Source of the DNA: Selaginella moellendorffii
Lineage: Eukaryota; Streptophyta; Lycopodiopsida; Selaginellales; Selaginellaceae
DNA length: 64,000 nt
NCBI RefSeq assembly: GCF_000143415.4
Contig: NW_003314313.1
Span: 1,048,334-1,112,333 of the forward strand
Direction of reading: 5' to 3'
How positions within the stretch are numbered: position 1 is the first letter of the stretch; each line of letters starts with the position of its first letter. This document shows, one piece after another, positions 43,335 through 54,382 of the stretch. The notes under the pieces were generated by a model. That model was not told the origin of the DNA. It searched no databases and saw nothing but the letters and a program-made list of their open reading frames with translations. The position numbers were made by a program, and so were the translations under genes.

Positions 43335-43565
43335 TTGACGCGCGTTGACATGGGGGTCAACCGCGTTTTATCTGGTTTGGTTGGGTGTCGGTGAGTGAAT
43401 GCCAGTGAATCGCGACCACGAGACCCTTGCGGCCTGTGTAGAGACAGAGATTTCTCTCTTCGTGGAAGCAAGTCAGCCGCAATTCTACCATGGCAGCTTT
43501 TAAATCTATCCAATTTATAGAGGGTTGACTTTCTCGCGCTCTCATTGACTCTTTGACTGGGTCAA
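43335..43565 (-). promoter_or_regulatory. Cluster of seven W-box cores (TTGAC) upstream of the glycine-rich gene
   Basis: TTGAC cores on the + strand begin at 43,335, 43,345, 43,525, 43,545 and 43,553; inverse cores (GTCAA) begin at 43,356 and 43,561. WRKY factors bind this core. The first three sit 25-50 bases upstream of the TATA box. The density suggests control by WRKY factors (inference). The distal four overlap the 3' end of the neighbouring gene. Confidence 0.45.
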
Positions 43566-44150
43566 AGGCTTTTGTTTGTGCTTGTCAGACTTATCTTGTG
43601 GATATGTGGTGGCTGGATCGAACTCGTTCTTGGCGTTAAAGTATTGGGATCCAAGTGCCGCTGCTCCAAATCCCCAGCCAAGCCCAATCCCCACCCCACA
43701 TCCACCACCTTCAAAGCAAAGTATTAGAAAACGTGAGAGATCTCACTCACCTATGCCGAGTCCCATTGTTGGTATCGACACTCCTGCAATTGAGCTTGAA
43801 AATCTAAGAAAACAGAGAAGATGTAGAGGAATACGTATACCTCCGAATCCCCATCCAATCCCAAAACCACACCCAATTCCAATACCTGCTTGAAGTTCCA
43901 TTGCGGAGTTATCCATTGCGGAATGATGGAAATTGAGATTCATGGACTTACCAAAACCGACACCCTGTCCTGCAAATGCGCTCATCACCATCTCTGCCAG
44001 ATCAAAGAAATCCTTCGGATACGTCTCTAAGTTCGTACACAAAAGTTGGGTGTATAGTTCTTTATCTCTAGTCTTGAAGTAGTGACAGGAGCAAACGATA
44101 AATTTGAGTGTCAGTTACAAGAAAGGAAGCACAAACCGTTAAGAATCGCT
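43542..44150 (-). CDS. Small glycine-rich protein, 3' exons (start not found)
   Basis: Minus-strand exons join across short introns. One reads 'TRDKELYTQLLCTNLETYPK' and 'DFFDLAEMVMSAFAGQGVGF'. The next give 'GIGIGCGFGIGWGFG', 'GVSIPTMGLGIG' and finally 'GGCGVGIGLGWGFGAAALGS' followed by 'QYFNAKNEFDP', stop at 43,542. The donors 'gtaagtcc', 'gtatacg' and 'gtgagtg' are canonical. The Gly/Phe/Trp pattern would make a membrane-associating core flanked by polar ends. I do not recognise the family securely. No ATG lies at the 5' end: the frame can be carried back ('KLDFTKRFLT') to about 44,150, right behind the DUF3326 stop. It may be a separate gene with an undetected first exon or an alternative 3' end of DUF3326. 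Confidence 0.55.
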
Positions 44151-44159
44151 TCGTAAAGT

Positions 44160-45816
44160 CTAGCTTAGTGTCCTTGTTTTCTGCAAAAGAATCATCTCAT
44201 TGCCTGGAAGAACAAAGTCTCTCTACCTGTCGAAGCTTGACTTCCCTGTTGTGGAGAACTCCATCTCTTCTGAGTGCCATGGGATTCACCCCCGCTTTGT
44301 GGGCCGCAACAACACCTAAAGCCTCCCAATAGTTGGCTGCTCTCACCTGAACAAAAGTATGATTTCAAGAGGACGATTTGCAAAGAAAGAAAAGCTCTTA
44401 CTGCTTCGATTTGTAGCTTCTCCGGAGTGTCATTCAAGACGGTCACGTTCTCCTCCACAGCAATAATCAGAGGCTGTGGCACGAGAAACGAGAATCAGGA
44501 TTGGCGCGCACTAGTAAGGAACTGTTTATAAATGACGTACCTTTTGTCGAGCCTTTTTACTGAATGCACGAACTCCGTCGCCTCCACAGGCGTTCACCGG
44601 CACTAGCACTGCATCGACGTCCTCGGCCCATATCCGGTGAGGTCTGTGATCGCTGTCCCTGCTAACATATTGAGGAGCCTTGCTTAATCCCGCGAGAACG
44701 CTAGGAAGAAAGGTGTATCCAATCTGGAAGCAACATACATTGAGCTTTAAGAGAAGAGAAGAACAGCGTCCTTACCTCTTCCGCGGCAGATCTAGGAGAA
44801 ACAGACGAATCGAATGGCAAAGGAGCCAATGCTGGTGCGTGCGCGCAAGGGATGTGAAACTCACTCACCACCATTTTACTAATCACAGCCTCGACTCCAG
44901 CCAGAGCATCGACACCCTGTTTCGAGGATAGTTTAGTTTCGTCACGAGGTCTTTGAAACTGAAGAATGGTATACCTGACCTTGCCTATAGTCTTTCAACA
45001 CCTCCACATCGTCGTCTGGAAAGCGTGCTACCACGGCTACAGCATCGATCGCAGCATCTCTGACAAGTTTCTCTACAGCTCGTAGCAAAGAATCAGAGCG
45101 GGCAATGCGACCAGTAGAAGCACCGGTTTTGCCATCGATCCACTTCTCAACCTGGCATATATATTTTCGAGTCGTCTTTGGCCTTGAAAGCAAGAAAGGA
45201 AGAAAAATGCTAAGAGCTATAAGCAGTACCTGGAGTGATGCGTCAGTGACGACGTGCTCGAAAATCGAAGTTCCAAGAGTTGCAGCAGCAGCATCAGCCA
45301 CTTGTAGATGTCTCAGTCGCAAATCCTGCTCAATCCCGGCGTCGAGGACGAGACCGACTTTGTTCCGGTGGACGGGGCTGAGACCCCAGGCACCAGCGGC
45401 AAACCGATCGAGAGCGTAGCCTTCGACGTACAAGGCGTTGCTCATCGGCCAGTAAAGCATAGCTCCATTCAGCACCTAAGCCAAAAAAGCTAAGCTCTCT
45501 AGCTTAGAAATTTTCTAGACACTTACATTTGGATGTGTGATGAGACAATCGACGATGGAAGCCAGAGCTCTGGCGACGGGGAGAGCATCGCCTGCGTATC
45601 CGCCAATGCAGGCCCCAGTTCCAGTCGGGACGATCAGCACAGCCGTGTATGGCCGCGACGCAAAAGCCTGGCAATCAAAATGTTAATGGATCAAATCGAT
45701 CGATGACATACCGGAGCAAAGAATGCCGTTGCTGCAGCCGTGCGCTTCTGCCTCCGCGATGCTAGCCCCGGCGCCCAGAATCCTCGAGGAGCCGGGAGCA
45801 ATCCACACAGCAGCAT
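44160..45816 (-). CDS. DUF3326 protein (cyanobacteria/plastid-type conserved protein)
   Basis: Minus-strand gene; exon 1 is 45,712-45,816, exon 2 is 45,527-45,667 and exon 3 starts at 45,475, with three or four more exons to about 44,160. Exon 1 is Arg/Ala-rich ('LASRRQKRTAAATAFF'), like a chloroplast transit peptide. The conserved body has 'VLIVPTGTGACIGGYAGDAL', 'LNGAMLYWPMSNALYVEGYA', 'NKVGLVLDAGIEQDLRLRHL', 'GQGVDALAGVEAVISKMVVS', 'IPCAHAPALAPLPF', 'VNACGGDG' and 'LIIAVEENVTVLNDTPEKL'. Together they are diagnostic of DUF3326. The biochemical role is unknown. The last splice is uncertain: splicing gives a short 'KTRTLS' end, read-through gives another short tail. Duplicated at 62,241-63,897. 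Confidence 0.85.
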
Positions 45817-45919
45817 TGGATTGGATAAGCCCTAAAATTTCACATAGGGGCTAGTTTATATCTTTCGCGCCATTTCGCCAGTTCTAGAGAGCAAGTTCTG
45901 GGGGGCTTTTACATGGGCT

Positions 45920-47659
45920 TCAAGGAATAAAATGTGTACACAGTGTTTACAACAGCTCCAATTCCAGACTGGGATGTTGGAGAACTGTTCACGAATGTTG
46001 ATGCAAAACATGGGTGGGGGCAACATCACCTTGAATTTGCTATTAGAATTAGAATGATCCAAAATATGTAAGTCTGTTCAGTAGCATGGTTTGTTGTCAC
46101 CCATGTCTATTTCAAAAGGTTCTGGTTTATGCAGCTAAGTTGTTTGTGATCATTGCAAATGGAAATTGTTTCTGCAACCTATATATATATAAGCTTATAT
46201 ATGAATAATAAGGTTGCAATTCCTACCCTAATGACGTTAAGTTAAAATAAAAGTTTTTTATGTCATGTAGATTTGAGCATAGCAATACCTTGGTGACTTA
46301 GTAGCTATATTAGAGCCAATCTAAAAAAGTAAAAAGAAAATTAAGCTATCTAAATTTGAAACTTTTGTACATTTTACTTCAGTGACATTATCAATATTGG
46401 CATTTTGGTCTTGATTACCACTTTGGTTTTGCTCAGCGAAATATCATTCTCAATATCATTTTCAATTTAATTGTCAATTTGTAAATAAAACTATTTGAGA
46501 AGAAAAATATTTTACAAGGAAAACAAACTTGTATAAACAAAAGATCTAGTTTTCCCATACTAAATACTTATTTTTGCAATGCAAAAATCAAGATTTTTCT
46601 ATGACACAATCAATTAAACATAATTTATACTTTTATATTTGTTTATGGTAAAGCTTTTGAGCTAAACAATCTTAACCATATTAAAAGAAGTAGGTTGAAG
46701 CTTAAAGACAAGAGAGTTAATTTTTATTTTTTCTTAGATTGACATTCTTTTGCATTATTGACATCGCAGTTGAGAAATATAATTTTTGCAAAACCCTACC
46801 CAAATGAATTTACAAATGATATTAAATTTTCAACTTTTAAGCTATAATACCCTAAAATTTTGAATTGAAGCAGGAATATAAATATATCTATGTTATGTTT
46901 ATCATATAATACCCATAATCTATATGAGTGGACCTTAAGTAAGTTATTATGAAAAATAAAATATTAAATATTTGATTCTTAAATTATATTTACAATCATT
47001 TTTATCCTTTTATTTATGTTCTAATATAAAATTATTATCCTTTATATATTCATTTATTTTTGTTCTACATAAAAATATAAAATTTTAAAATTTATTACTT
47101 ACTGGCTGAGCAACCTGAAGCTTCTTGCCAAGCTGCAACCATGTCACCACCACTCTTGCAGTTTGTCTCCATGGTTTTCATAAGGGGTGTTGGCTCCAAA
47201 TGACCAGATTGGCAATCACTCACAAATCTTCGACTAGGAGCACCAAGTTCTCACTGGTCTTGCTACATCACACCCTCTAGTGCTGTGCTGCTCCTCCCTC
47301 ACCATAGACTGATCTTGTTCTGCTTTTCCTACAGCCCCTGCAGGTCATGCTACCTGGTTGGCAATCCACTACACCCAAGTTCCAGTATGACAAAGTAGTC
47401 TCAGTTACTGGGCCACTTCAAGCTTGGTTCTATGATTCCGCAACCGACTCATGGACCGCTTCCACCCTTGGTGCCTTTTTCGTTCAGTGCGAGATTGTGT
47501 GTGGGAGACAGTGTGTGGTATTTGCTCGACTGGATGTCGATGCGGGTGCGTGGGAGATGACTCTCGCTTCACGGCACCTTTTCTTCTTCGAGGAGATACA
47601 ATCTTCAAAAATGCTCTTATCATAATTAATTATCCATTGCAAATATTTAGGGCTTGGGC
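45920..47659. other. AT-rich intergenic region
   Basis: No gene recognised. It is strongly AT-rich from about 46,060 to 47,100. The stretch 47,100-47,640 is GC-richer with short frames of no recognisable family, and presumably includes the SKI3 promoter and leader. Confidence 0.4.
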
Positions 47660-50600
47660 ATGGAGGAAGCCCGGCAGGCGCTGGGCGATGGTCGATTCCC
47701 CGACGCTGTCAAGCTCTGCAAGCAGCTACTCAAGCATGATCGCCGCAACTACGATGGATTCGTGGTCCTCGGCCTGGCGCTCGTCCGCAGCTCGCAGCAT
47801 CTGGATCAGGCCGAAATGTCGCTCAAGAAGGCCATCTCTCTCGATCCATCCGCATTGCCGGCGTACCAGGTAAGCATTGCTTGCTAGATTCGTCCAGAGT
47901 TCCACTAGGGATTAAGCAGGCTATGGTCGAGCTGCGGGAATCGATGGGAAGCTCACCAGATTTGCTCGCCGAATCGATCCAAGCAGCTCTGGATGTGGCC
48001 AGGGCGCGGAACCAGAGTGCGCTTGCGGCGGATTTGATGCGGAAGCTTGCACGGACATTCTCAGCTGGACACAAGCACGATCAAGCGAAAGCTGCTTGGG
48101 GCCAAGTTCTCGACATGGAAGTAAGTCGAGAGCAACGGGTTGAGGCCCTCTCTGGAATTGTGGACGCGCACATAGCAGCTGGCAAAGGAGCGAAAGAATG
48201 CGAAGCAACTGGAGAGGAAGAAACACAAGCTATGGTGTCACACCTTGAAGAGCTTGTCTCCATGCTACCTTACGTTGAGATCTACCGGGAACTTTTGTTG
48301 GCACTTCTTGCTTGCAAAGCTCGTCGAGGTACCGCCCAGTGGAAATCTTCTGACGGTCTCGCTGACAGGAGCTTTTTTTCCAGGGGAGCAAACGAAAAAG
48401 GATCTCTTGAAGCACTCCCGAGAAATGCTATCAACTTGTCCCTCGACAATGGCGGCCGATGTGCTTGTGACCATGGCTGAAGAGGACGATGCGGAAGAAC
48501 TTTTCGAGGATTTTGAAACGGGAGAAGCGAGCTTTCGTGTCTGGATCGGAAAGCACGTTGCTCATCTATATCCTGGAAGGGGTATCACACTAGCTTCATC
48601 CAAGTGTAAAACTTCTAGGTGAAAGGCAGCTCTAGCGGCGATCGGTACTGACCAACAGTTCTTTTGCAGGAAGATGCTGGCAGAGTGGGATGTTTCATGT
48701 GACGAAAACTCAATCTCTGGGTATGTATACCTTCTCTTGTTTGTTTTCTATATCCTAAGCGTTTAAGCAGGTGTCGGATGCTGGCAAAAGAACTTGTGTC
48801 CGAAGGGCTGTTTGAGAAAGCTTCTGAGCGAGTAGGAAAGGGTCTAGCTTCTATAGCGCTCAAACGAAGGTCATACGGACTAGTTCTGAAGGCAGCTGAA
48901 CTGGACCTGCGCCTAGTTCTTGGAGGCTTACTTCTGCTCAAACAGAACCACGACGAGGCTGCTCGTGTGTTTATGAATGTCTCGGAGGTATTTCTGCGGG
49001 TTTTTTTCAATGTCTTTTTCTAAATTGCAATCCATCCAGGAGGCCAAGTCCCTGCCGGAACAACGAAGCAGAATTATCATTGGTGAGGCTTTCCAGGTTA
49101 ACTCGTTTACTTTTCTAAAAGGTTTATGTACTTAAATCATCTGTACGTCCCAGGGATTGGTAAAGCTCTCACTTGCTATGAAGGAAAGGGATGTCGCAAA
49201 GTCCAGGCTTGATCAAATTCTGCGACAGGATCCTAAAGATCACTGGGCACTTTCTGAGAGAGGTTGGCTCGCTTTCGAAACCAGTTCCTTCAACCAAGCA
49301 AAGGCAGACTTGGAGAATGCTGTTTCTGCATGCCAGGAATCTGCTATTTACCACTACCGTTTGGTATGCATAATGTGCTGTATTACCATGACAAAGATGG
49401 ACGTTTCAGGGACGCGTTTATTGGGAAACCGAAGACATGAAGGAGAAAGCAGCACACGAATTTGTTGAATCTGCAAAACTTGACCCCAGTCGAGCTGATA
49501 CGTTCATCTACTTGGGCCACTACTACAGAGAGCTTGCAAAAGATCTTCGAAGGGCAGTTCGCTGCTACCAAAAGGCTGTGGCTTTGGACGCCGAAAATGA
49601 AGCGACGGGAGTAAGCAATCGCCTGTCCTTTTGTCCATGCTGACGTCATTTATAAGCTTGTTCAGGAAATGCTTTGTGACATCCTTGATCATGGGGGGCA
49701 GTTTTCAATGGAAAAGAACATTTGTGAAGAGGCTTCAAAAAAATCACCTCGTGCATTTTGGGCATGGCGGCGTCTTGGATTTATTCAGGTGCGAGCCTCC
49801 TTATAGTGCTTCTGGCCATCAGCTCAAACTTCGCGCAGGTAGCGGAACGGAAGTGGTCAGAGGCAATATCGAGCACGCAATATGGTCTTCGCGGATATCC
49901 GACTGATTCCCGCCTTTGGGAGGTAAGCCATGTAACCGTCGGTTAAGCTGTGACATCCTTGTGTTTTGTTCAGGCTCTAGCACTGTCTTATAAAAAGCTA
50001 GGCATGCTTACTGCCGCGTCGAAGGTTCTCGATTTCTGTTTTATCGTCTGAGCTGACGTTCTATCCTTAGGCTTTTGGTCGTGCATTTGACCTTGACAAC
50101 AGTAGCCTGTTCGCTGCTCTTGAAATGGGAGCTATCGACCTTGCCTTGTCCGCATTTTCTAAGGTGTTTTGTTCTTCTACGGGTCACGTTTTCTTACAAA
50201 GCTACTATTTACAGGCCACCCGAGCGTATCGTGAAGCCTTGCGTATCTCTCCTGGTGAGCTCATTGCTATTCATGGCCTCGTATCTTCCTTACTTGGTCA
50301 AGCTCGGGAGTGCTTTACTCAGGGTGCGTTTTGGTGGTGTGCTACAATCTTGAAGGTAAGCTGTTTTCTCTAGTAGGCCAAAAGTTTTTTAACTCAAGGC
50401 TCTCAGGAGGCAATTGATTTAGCCATTGGAAGCAGGTCGATGTATGGGCATTTGGTTGCCATATGGAAGCACCTTGGCGATGCAAGCGTAAATATTCGCA
50501 TTGGTAGTGCTTCTATTGTCTTATTTTTCCTGTTGCAGTTGATGTACGCGCAGTCGTTGCCTTTTGAATCAGCAGATCCGCAGAGATCTTGGCAAGAGGC

Positions 50601-53600
50601 TGTTGACTCGTGGTACAGTGAACGAGTAGATGCTGCGAATAACGCTGTGCATGCGTATCGACGTGCAATCCATTTGCTACCAAGCGAAGGGAGTCTGTAT
50701 CGTGATCTTGCAACCGCAATGGAGTATACGTTGAATTTAAAGAAACCTTCCAGACCCTCACAAACAAGATGGTAACCACTTTCTCTATCATTTCTCTGAC
50801 TCGTATTCTGCCAGGTTCGAAACGGAAATTATTGTCTGCTGTGGTTTGCAACACGATGGATCGAACGCGGATATGTGGGTGTCTCTAGCTCTCGTCACTC
50901 AACACAAAGGACTCCGGCAGCATGCTCTTATTCAGGCTCTCCGACTTGATGCAAACCATGCAATTGCATGGGCTTATCTAGGCCAAGTACGTGTTCTGTC
51001 CCCTCGAAGCTGTGTGTATTTATCTTTGCCTTTGCAGCTCTATTTGAGTTTGGGTGAGCAAGTCCTGGCGCAACAATCATTCGATAGAGCTCGAAGTGCA
51101 GATCCAACTTTATCATTGCCATGGGCCGGAATGGCACTCATCCATTATAATTTAAGCCAGAGGTTTTTCTTTTTAATTCTTTTCTCAAGTTATCTTCTTA
51201 CTTACTCACGCATTTCATCCTTTTGTAGAACTACCTCGAAGGATCAGGCTTTAGAAGCGTTCGCAAGCTGTTCCTGTGCTGTGCAACTCTCATGTGTAAG
51301 CATGAACTTGTTCCTTCGTCTCTTTTTGTATCTCATAAATTCATGTCAGGCACCTAACGTACATCTCGGGGTTGGCCAACTAGCGGCGCAGACGCAGGAT
51401 CTTGGCCTACCTCAGGTCAGTGTTTTTATCCTCTGTAGAGTCAATTCGTAATGTTGTGGTTGTTCCAGGTGAATTTGGCTCTGCAACATGCATCTCAAAG
51501 ACAGCCATTACAAGCAGCAGCACATAATCTGCGAGGGCTGTCATGTGAGTCCAGAAAGGATTACATGCCAGCTGTTGTAGCGTATAGGAATTCCCGTTCT
51601 GCAGCTACAAAAGCATTACTATCTAGTGAGCTTCAGACTCTTATTACGGCGAATCTTGCTCGAACTTTATGCAAGGTCAGAAGCTTTTCCTTCTTCTTTC
51701 TATACTGATTGTTGTCAGGGGGTCCAGGCTGGAAATGCAGAGGATGCAGTTCTGGAGTATAACAAGCTTCGTGATTCCAGTAAGAAAGCCTTACATATTT
51801 GTTCGAGCTTGCAAGATTTGTTGTTTGTTGTGTAGGTTCGTTACATGACTTGGATGATATCCGAAGCTATGCTGTCGCATTAAGGGACTCGGGTCAAGGA
51901 GTTCAGGCGGAGGTACTCATAAAGAAGGCACTAACCACAAGAACACCACATGACAGCAGAGCACAGTTCGCTGCTATGCTCGTGCTTCTCTCCAAATTAA
52001 CATACTTCAACCAAGGACCTGTGCCTGGATTTGACGTTCTATGGAGTGCTCCTGACATACTCTTTTCGGACGAAGAACTTTGCTTGACGGCTCTTTCGCT
52101 AGCACTCTCTACCTGTAGAACAGATCGGATTTCTGCAGCCATTAGTCGATGCCGTTATCTATTCACTTCAAAGTACGCAGCAGATGCGTACGTGCTAATT
52201 GCATCAATGAACCAGGTGAGCTTTTCGTTCTATCATTCTAATGTGCGAAGCTGTTGATTTGCTATCAGGCTGAGGTAATTCCGGACATGAAAAGAGCACT
52301 GCATTGTTACCCCACGAGTGGCAGCTTGAGGTAGAAATTTCCATTTCCTCCTAAAATGATGCCGCTTATAATAACATCTCTTCCTTTGCAGAGCAAAGCT
52401 GGGAGAGATTATTCTTTCTCATGGTTCTCATGATCATGGTTCAACTTCAAACCTGGTGGAACGATTGTGCAGCATGAGCTCTCTGATTTCAGATGACAGG
52501 CTGACGCAGAAGTTGAGTTCGTTGGTTCTTGTTGATGCTACGGTTGCGTGCGGTCAATATGGCACGGAAATACTCCTTCAGCTGCAGAGGTGAAGGTTTT
52601 ATCCCGTCGTTTCACATTTGACACTTGCTGTCTTTGCAGGGTGGTTCACCGCGAGCCCTGGAACATGAAGGCACGATATTGCTTGATACTGGTTTTGCTT
52701 GGTGGTGCGCGAAGACAAGGCTTTCCTCGTCATCTCTGCCATACTATACTACGAATATCGACAACTACTCTGTACCATCTCCCTTCTTCCTCTGATCGTC
52801 AGGCTGCCTACATGCGAATGCAGATAGAGCTTTGTGTGTCGGAGAGTGAGCTGAGGCTCGGCAACTACACTTGCGCTCTTGACCGAGCCGTGGCATCTCT
52901 CAACGCCATCAAGGGGTTCTCAGATCTCAATGCGGCTCCTGCGTACCTCCAGCTCGCTCGCTGCTATCGTCTACTCAACGACTTGTCTCATTTCGTAAAA
53001 GGAGCAGTGGCAGGGTGGCAGCAGCAAACAGATGTAAAACGAGACAATGCTCTTTGGCACTTGTCATTGCTGGAGTTGCAGCTATGCTGTGGAGTGATCA
53101 AAGAGGACGACAGTGTGTTACTCAGGCTTAGGCATTCGTTGCAGCAGTCCAAGCAAGGATGGTTAGCACTTCTCGAAGTGATGCTAGCGCGCCTCTATTA
53201 TCAAAGGGGTGAGCCAGAGCTATCAGAGGATGCTGCAGCCAATGCATTGCTATGGTGGCCAAACAATCCAGTGCTGTGTCTCTTCCATGGTACGTTAACA
53301 GGCATGAGTTTTGATCGATTGAACTGACCCGCGCTACTTTGTAAAGGTGCGGTATCTTTGGAGCTGGCAAAGTCGGGGAAGGGAGCCAGCTATGCATCTA
53401 AGGCTGTTTCAAGCCTTGGAAAAGCGGTGCGAGACAAGGGTAGAGAGCTTCCGACAGCATACGCTCTTCTAGCTCAAGCCGAGTCAAGCGGCAGCAAAGA
53501 TGGATCGAATCGGGCAGGTGTGGTAAAAAAATGGGCCAAGCACCTGCGAGCAGCGTTCCTGGCATGGCCTACGACAGGTACTACTACACAAGTGTGTCAT

Positions 53601-53815
53601 TGTTGCTTTCGTTGATTTCCTCGTTTCTTACAGAACATCCAGTACCAGCAGAGATGTTTTTCCTCATGGCTTTACTATCCAAGCAGCAAGTAGGGGGCGA
53701 GCAAGGCGAGAGATGCCCCGAGGACGATAGAACTTGGTGGTCATGGCTACAGGCGGCTGTGCATTTGAACCCGACATGTCCAAAGTACTGGACATTATTA
53801 AAGCAGATAAAATAG
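47660..53815 (+). CDS. SKI3: SKI3 / TTC37-type tetratricopeptide protein of the Ski complex
   Basis: A long multi-exon gene with short introns. The start is MEEARQALGDGRF, an N-terminal TPR ('LCKQLLKHDRRNYDGFVVLG', 'AEMSLKKAISLDPSALPAYQ'). Further TPR text follows all along: 'AKLDPSRADTFIYLGHYYRE', 'RAVRCYQKAVALDAENEATG', 'FWAWRRLGFIQ', 'GLRGYPTDSRLWEALALSYK', 'AYREALRISPGELIAIHGLV', 'FTQGAFWWCATIL', 'AYRRAIHLLPSEGSLYRDLA' and 'RARSADPTLSLPWAGMALIH'. The C-terminus has 'REPWNMKARYCLILVLLG' and 'AVHLNPTCPKYWTLL', both typical of plant SKI3. The protein scaffolds SKI2 and SKI8 to feed cytoplasmic mRNA into the exosome. The N-terminal TPR block is more like animal TTC37 than the shorter start I recall for angiosperm SKI3. 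If the tandem duplication is real, a second copy should lie beyond the window. Confidence 0.9.
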
Positions 53816-53964
53816 TTCTTTTTTACGAGTGATTTTCCACCCTATGCAGTGTTGTTCTGTACTTCACAGCTACTTTTACCGTGTTTGGCTTCAATTACCG
53901 ATCTTAGCATCCTGCTATTTTGGTATGGCTTATGACAGTTTCCCTGAACAACATCCATGCTTCT

Positions 53965-54062
53965 TGGGACTTTTGATCAGTATTTGCTATTGCTCATATT
54001 TGGGATTTAAGGCTGGGACTTTTGATCAGTATTTGCTATTGCTCATATTTGGGATTTAAGGC
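53965..54062. repeat. Tandem duplication, 2 x 49 bases
   Basis: The phrase starting 'tgggacttttgatcagtatt' and ending 'gggatttaaggc' is repeated head to tail with period 49 and no difference that I can see. It lies in the SKI3 3' flank, about 150 bases after the stop. It looks recent. Confidence 0.9.
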
Positions 54063-54177
54063 TGAAACGCTTTAAGGTGGTTTGGTTGGCTTGCTTAAAG
54101 ATTGAACTTAATTTAGTCATACTTACATTATTTTATTGAAAAATAGTGTGATTTAACTTAAAATTTATTTTATAGCG

Positions 54178-54350
54178 TGAGTGATTGGAATATAGAAAGG
54201 GAATACAGAAATGTGCATATCAATTAACCCAAAAACCCTAACTTATATACAGGAGCGAGTAGTCCGGATTGAAACCAATCCAACGGCTACCAAAATCCCA
54301 CTACACTAATATTAATATACAACATCGTAGCCATACACTTGGCCCTCACA
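54178..54350 (-). mobile_element. 3' LTR of the gypsy element
   Basis: In the minus sense it begins 'TGTGAGGGCC' directly after a polypurine tract ('gagaggaggggatga', plus positions 54,351-54,365) and ends '..CACTCA', about 173 bases. A TATA box ('tatataag') lies in the middle. The same ends are seen in the small LTR element at 14.4-16.7 kb. Boundaries are by eye. Confidence 0.6.
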
Positions 54351-54382
54351 TCATCCCCTCCTCTCGGAATAATGGAAGACTG

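Larger units (their letters stand above)
40886..45919 (+). repeat. Duplicated segment, copy 1
   Basis: This stretch recurs in direct orientation at 58,935-64,000. The offset is 18,049 bases at the start and 18,081 from about 42,100 on, because of small indels. It begins within FLA domain 2 and continues past the DUF3326 gene. The matching stretch ends here only because the window ends. Up to about 42,362 the copies differ by substitutions and indels (roughly 5%); from 42,363 onward I found no difference. Confidence 0.97.

Noticed and set aside
43175-43513. Long N-terminal extension of the glycine-rich protein
   Set aside because: The signal peptide begins at the Met at 43,174 and the TATA box lies at 43,304-43,311, so the extension would be promoter and leader.
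43542-44150. Cadmium-induced protein AS8 homologue
   Set aside because: Only the general Gly-Ile/Gly-Trp-Gly pattern is similar; the polar flanks do not match what I recall, so I left the family open.
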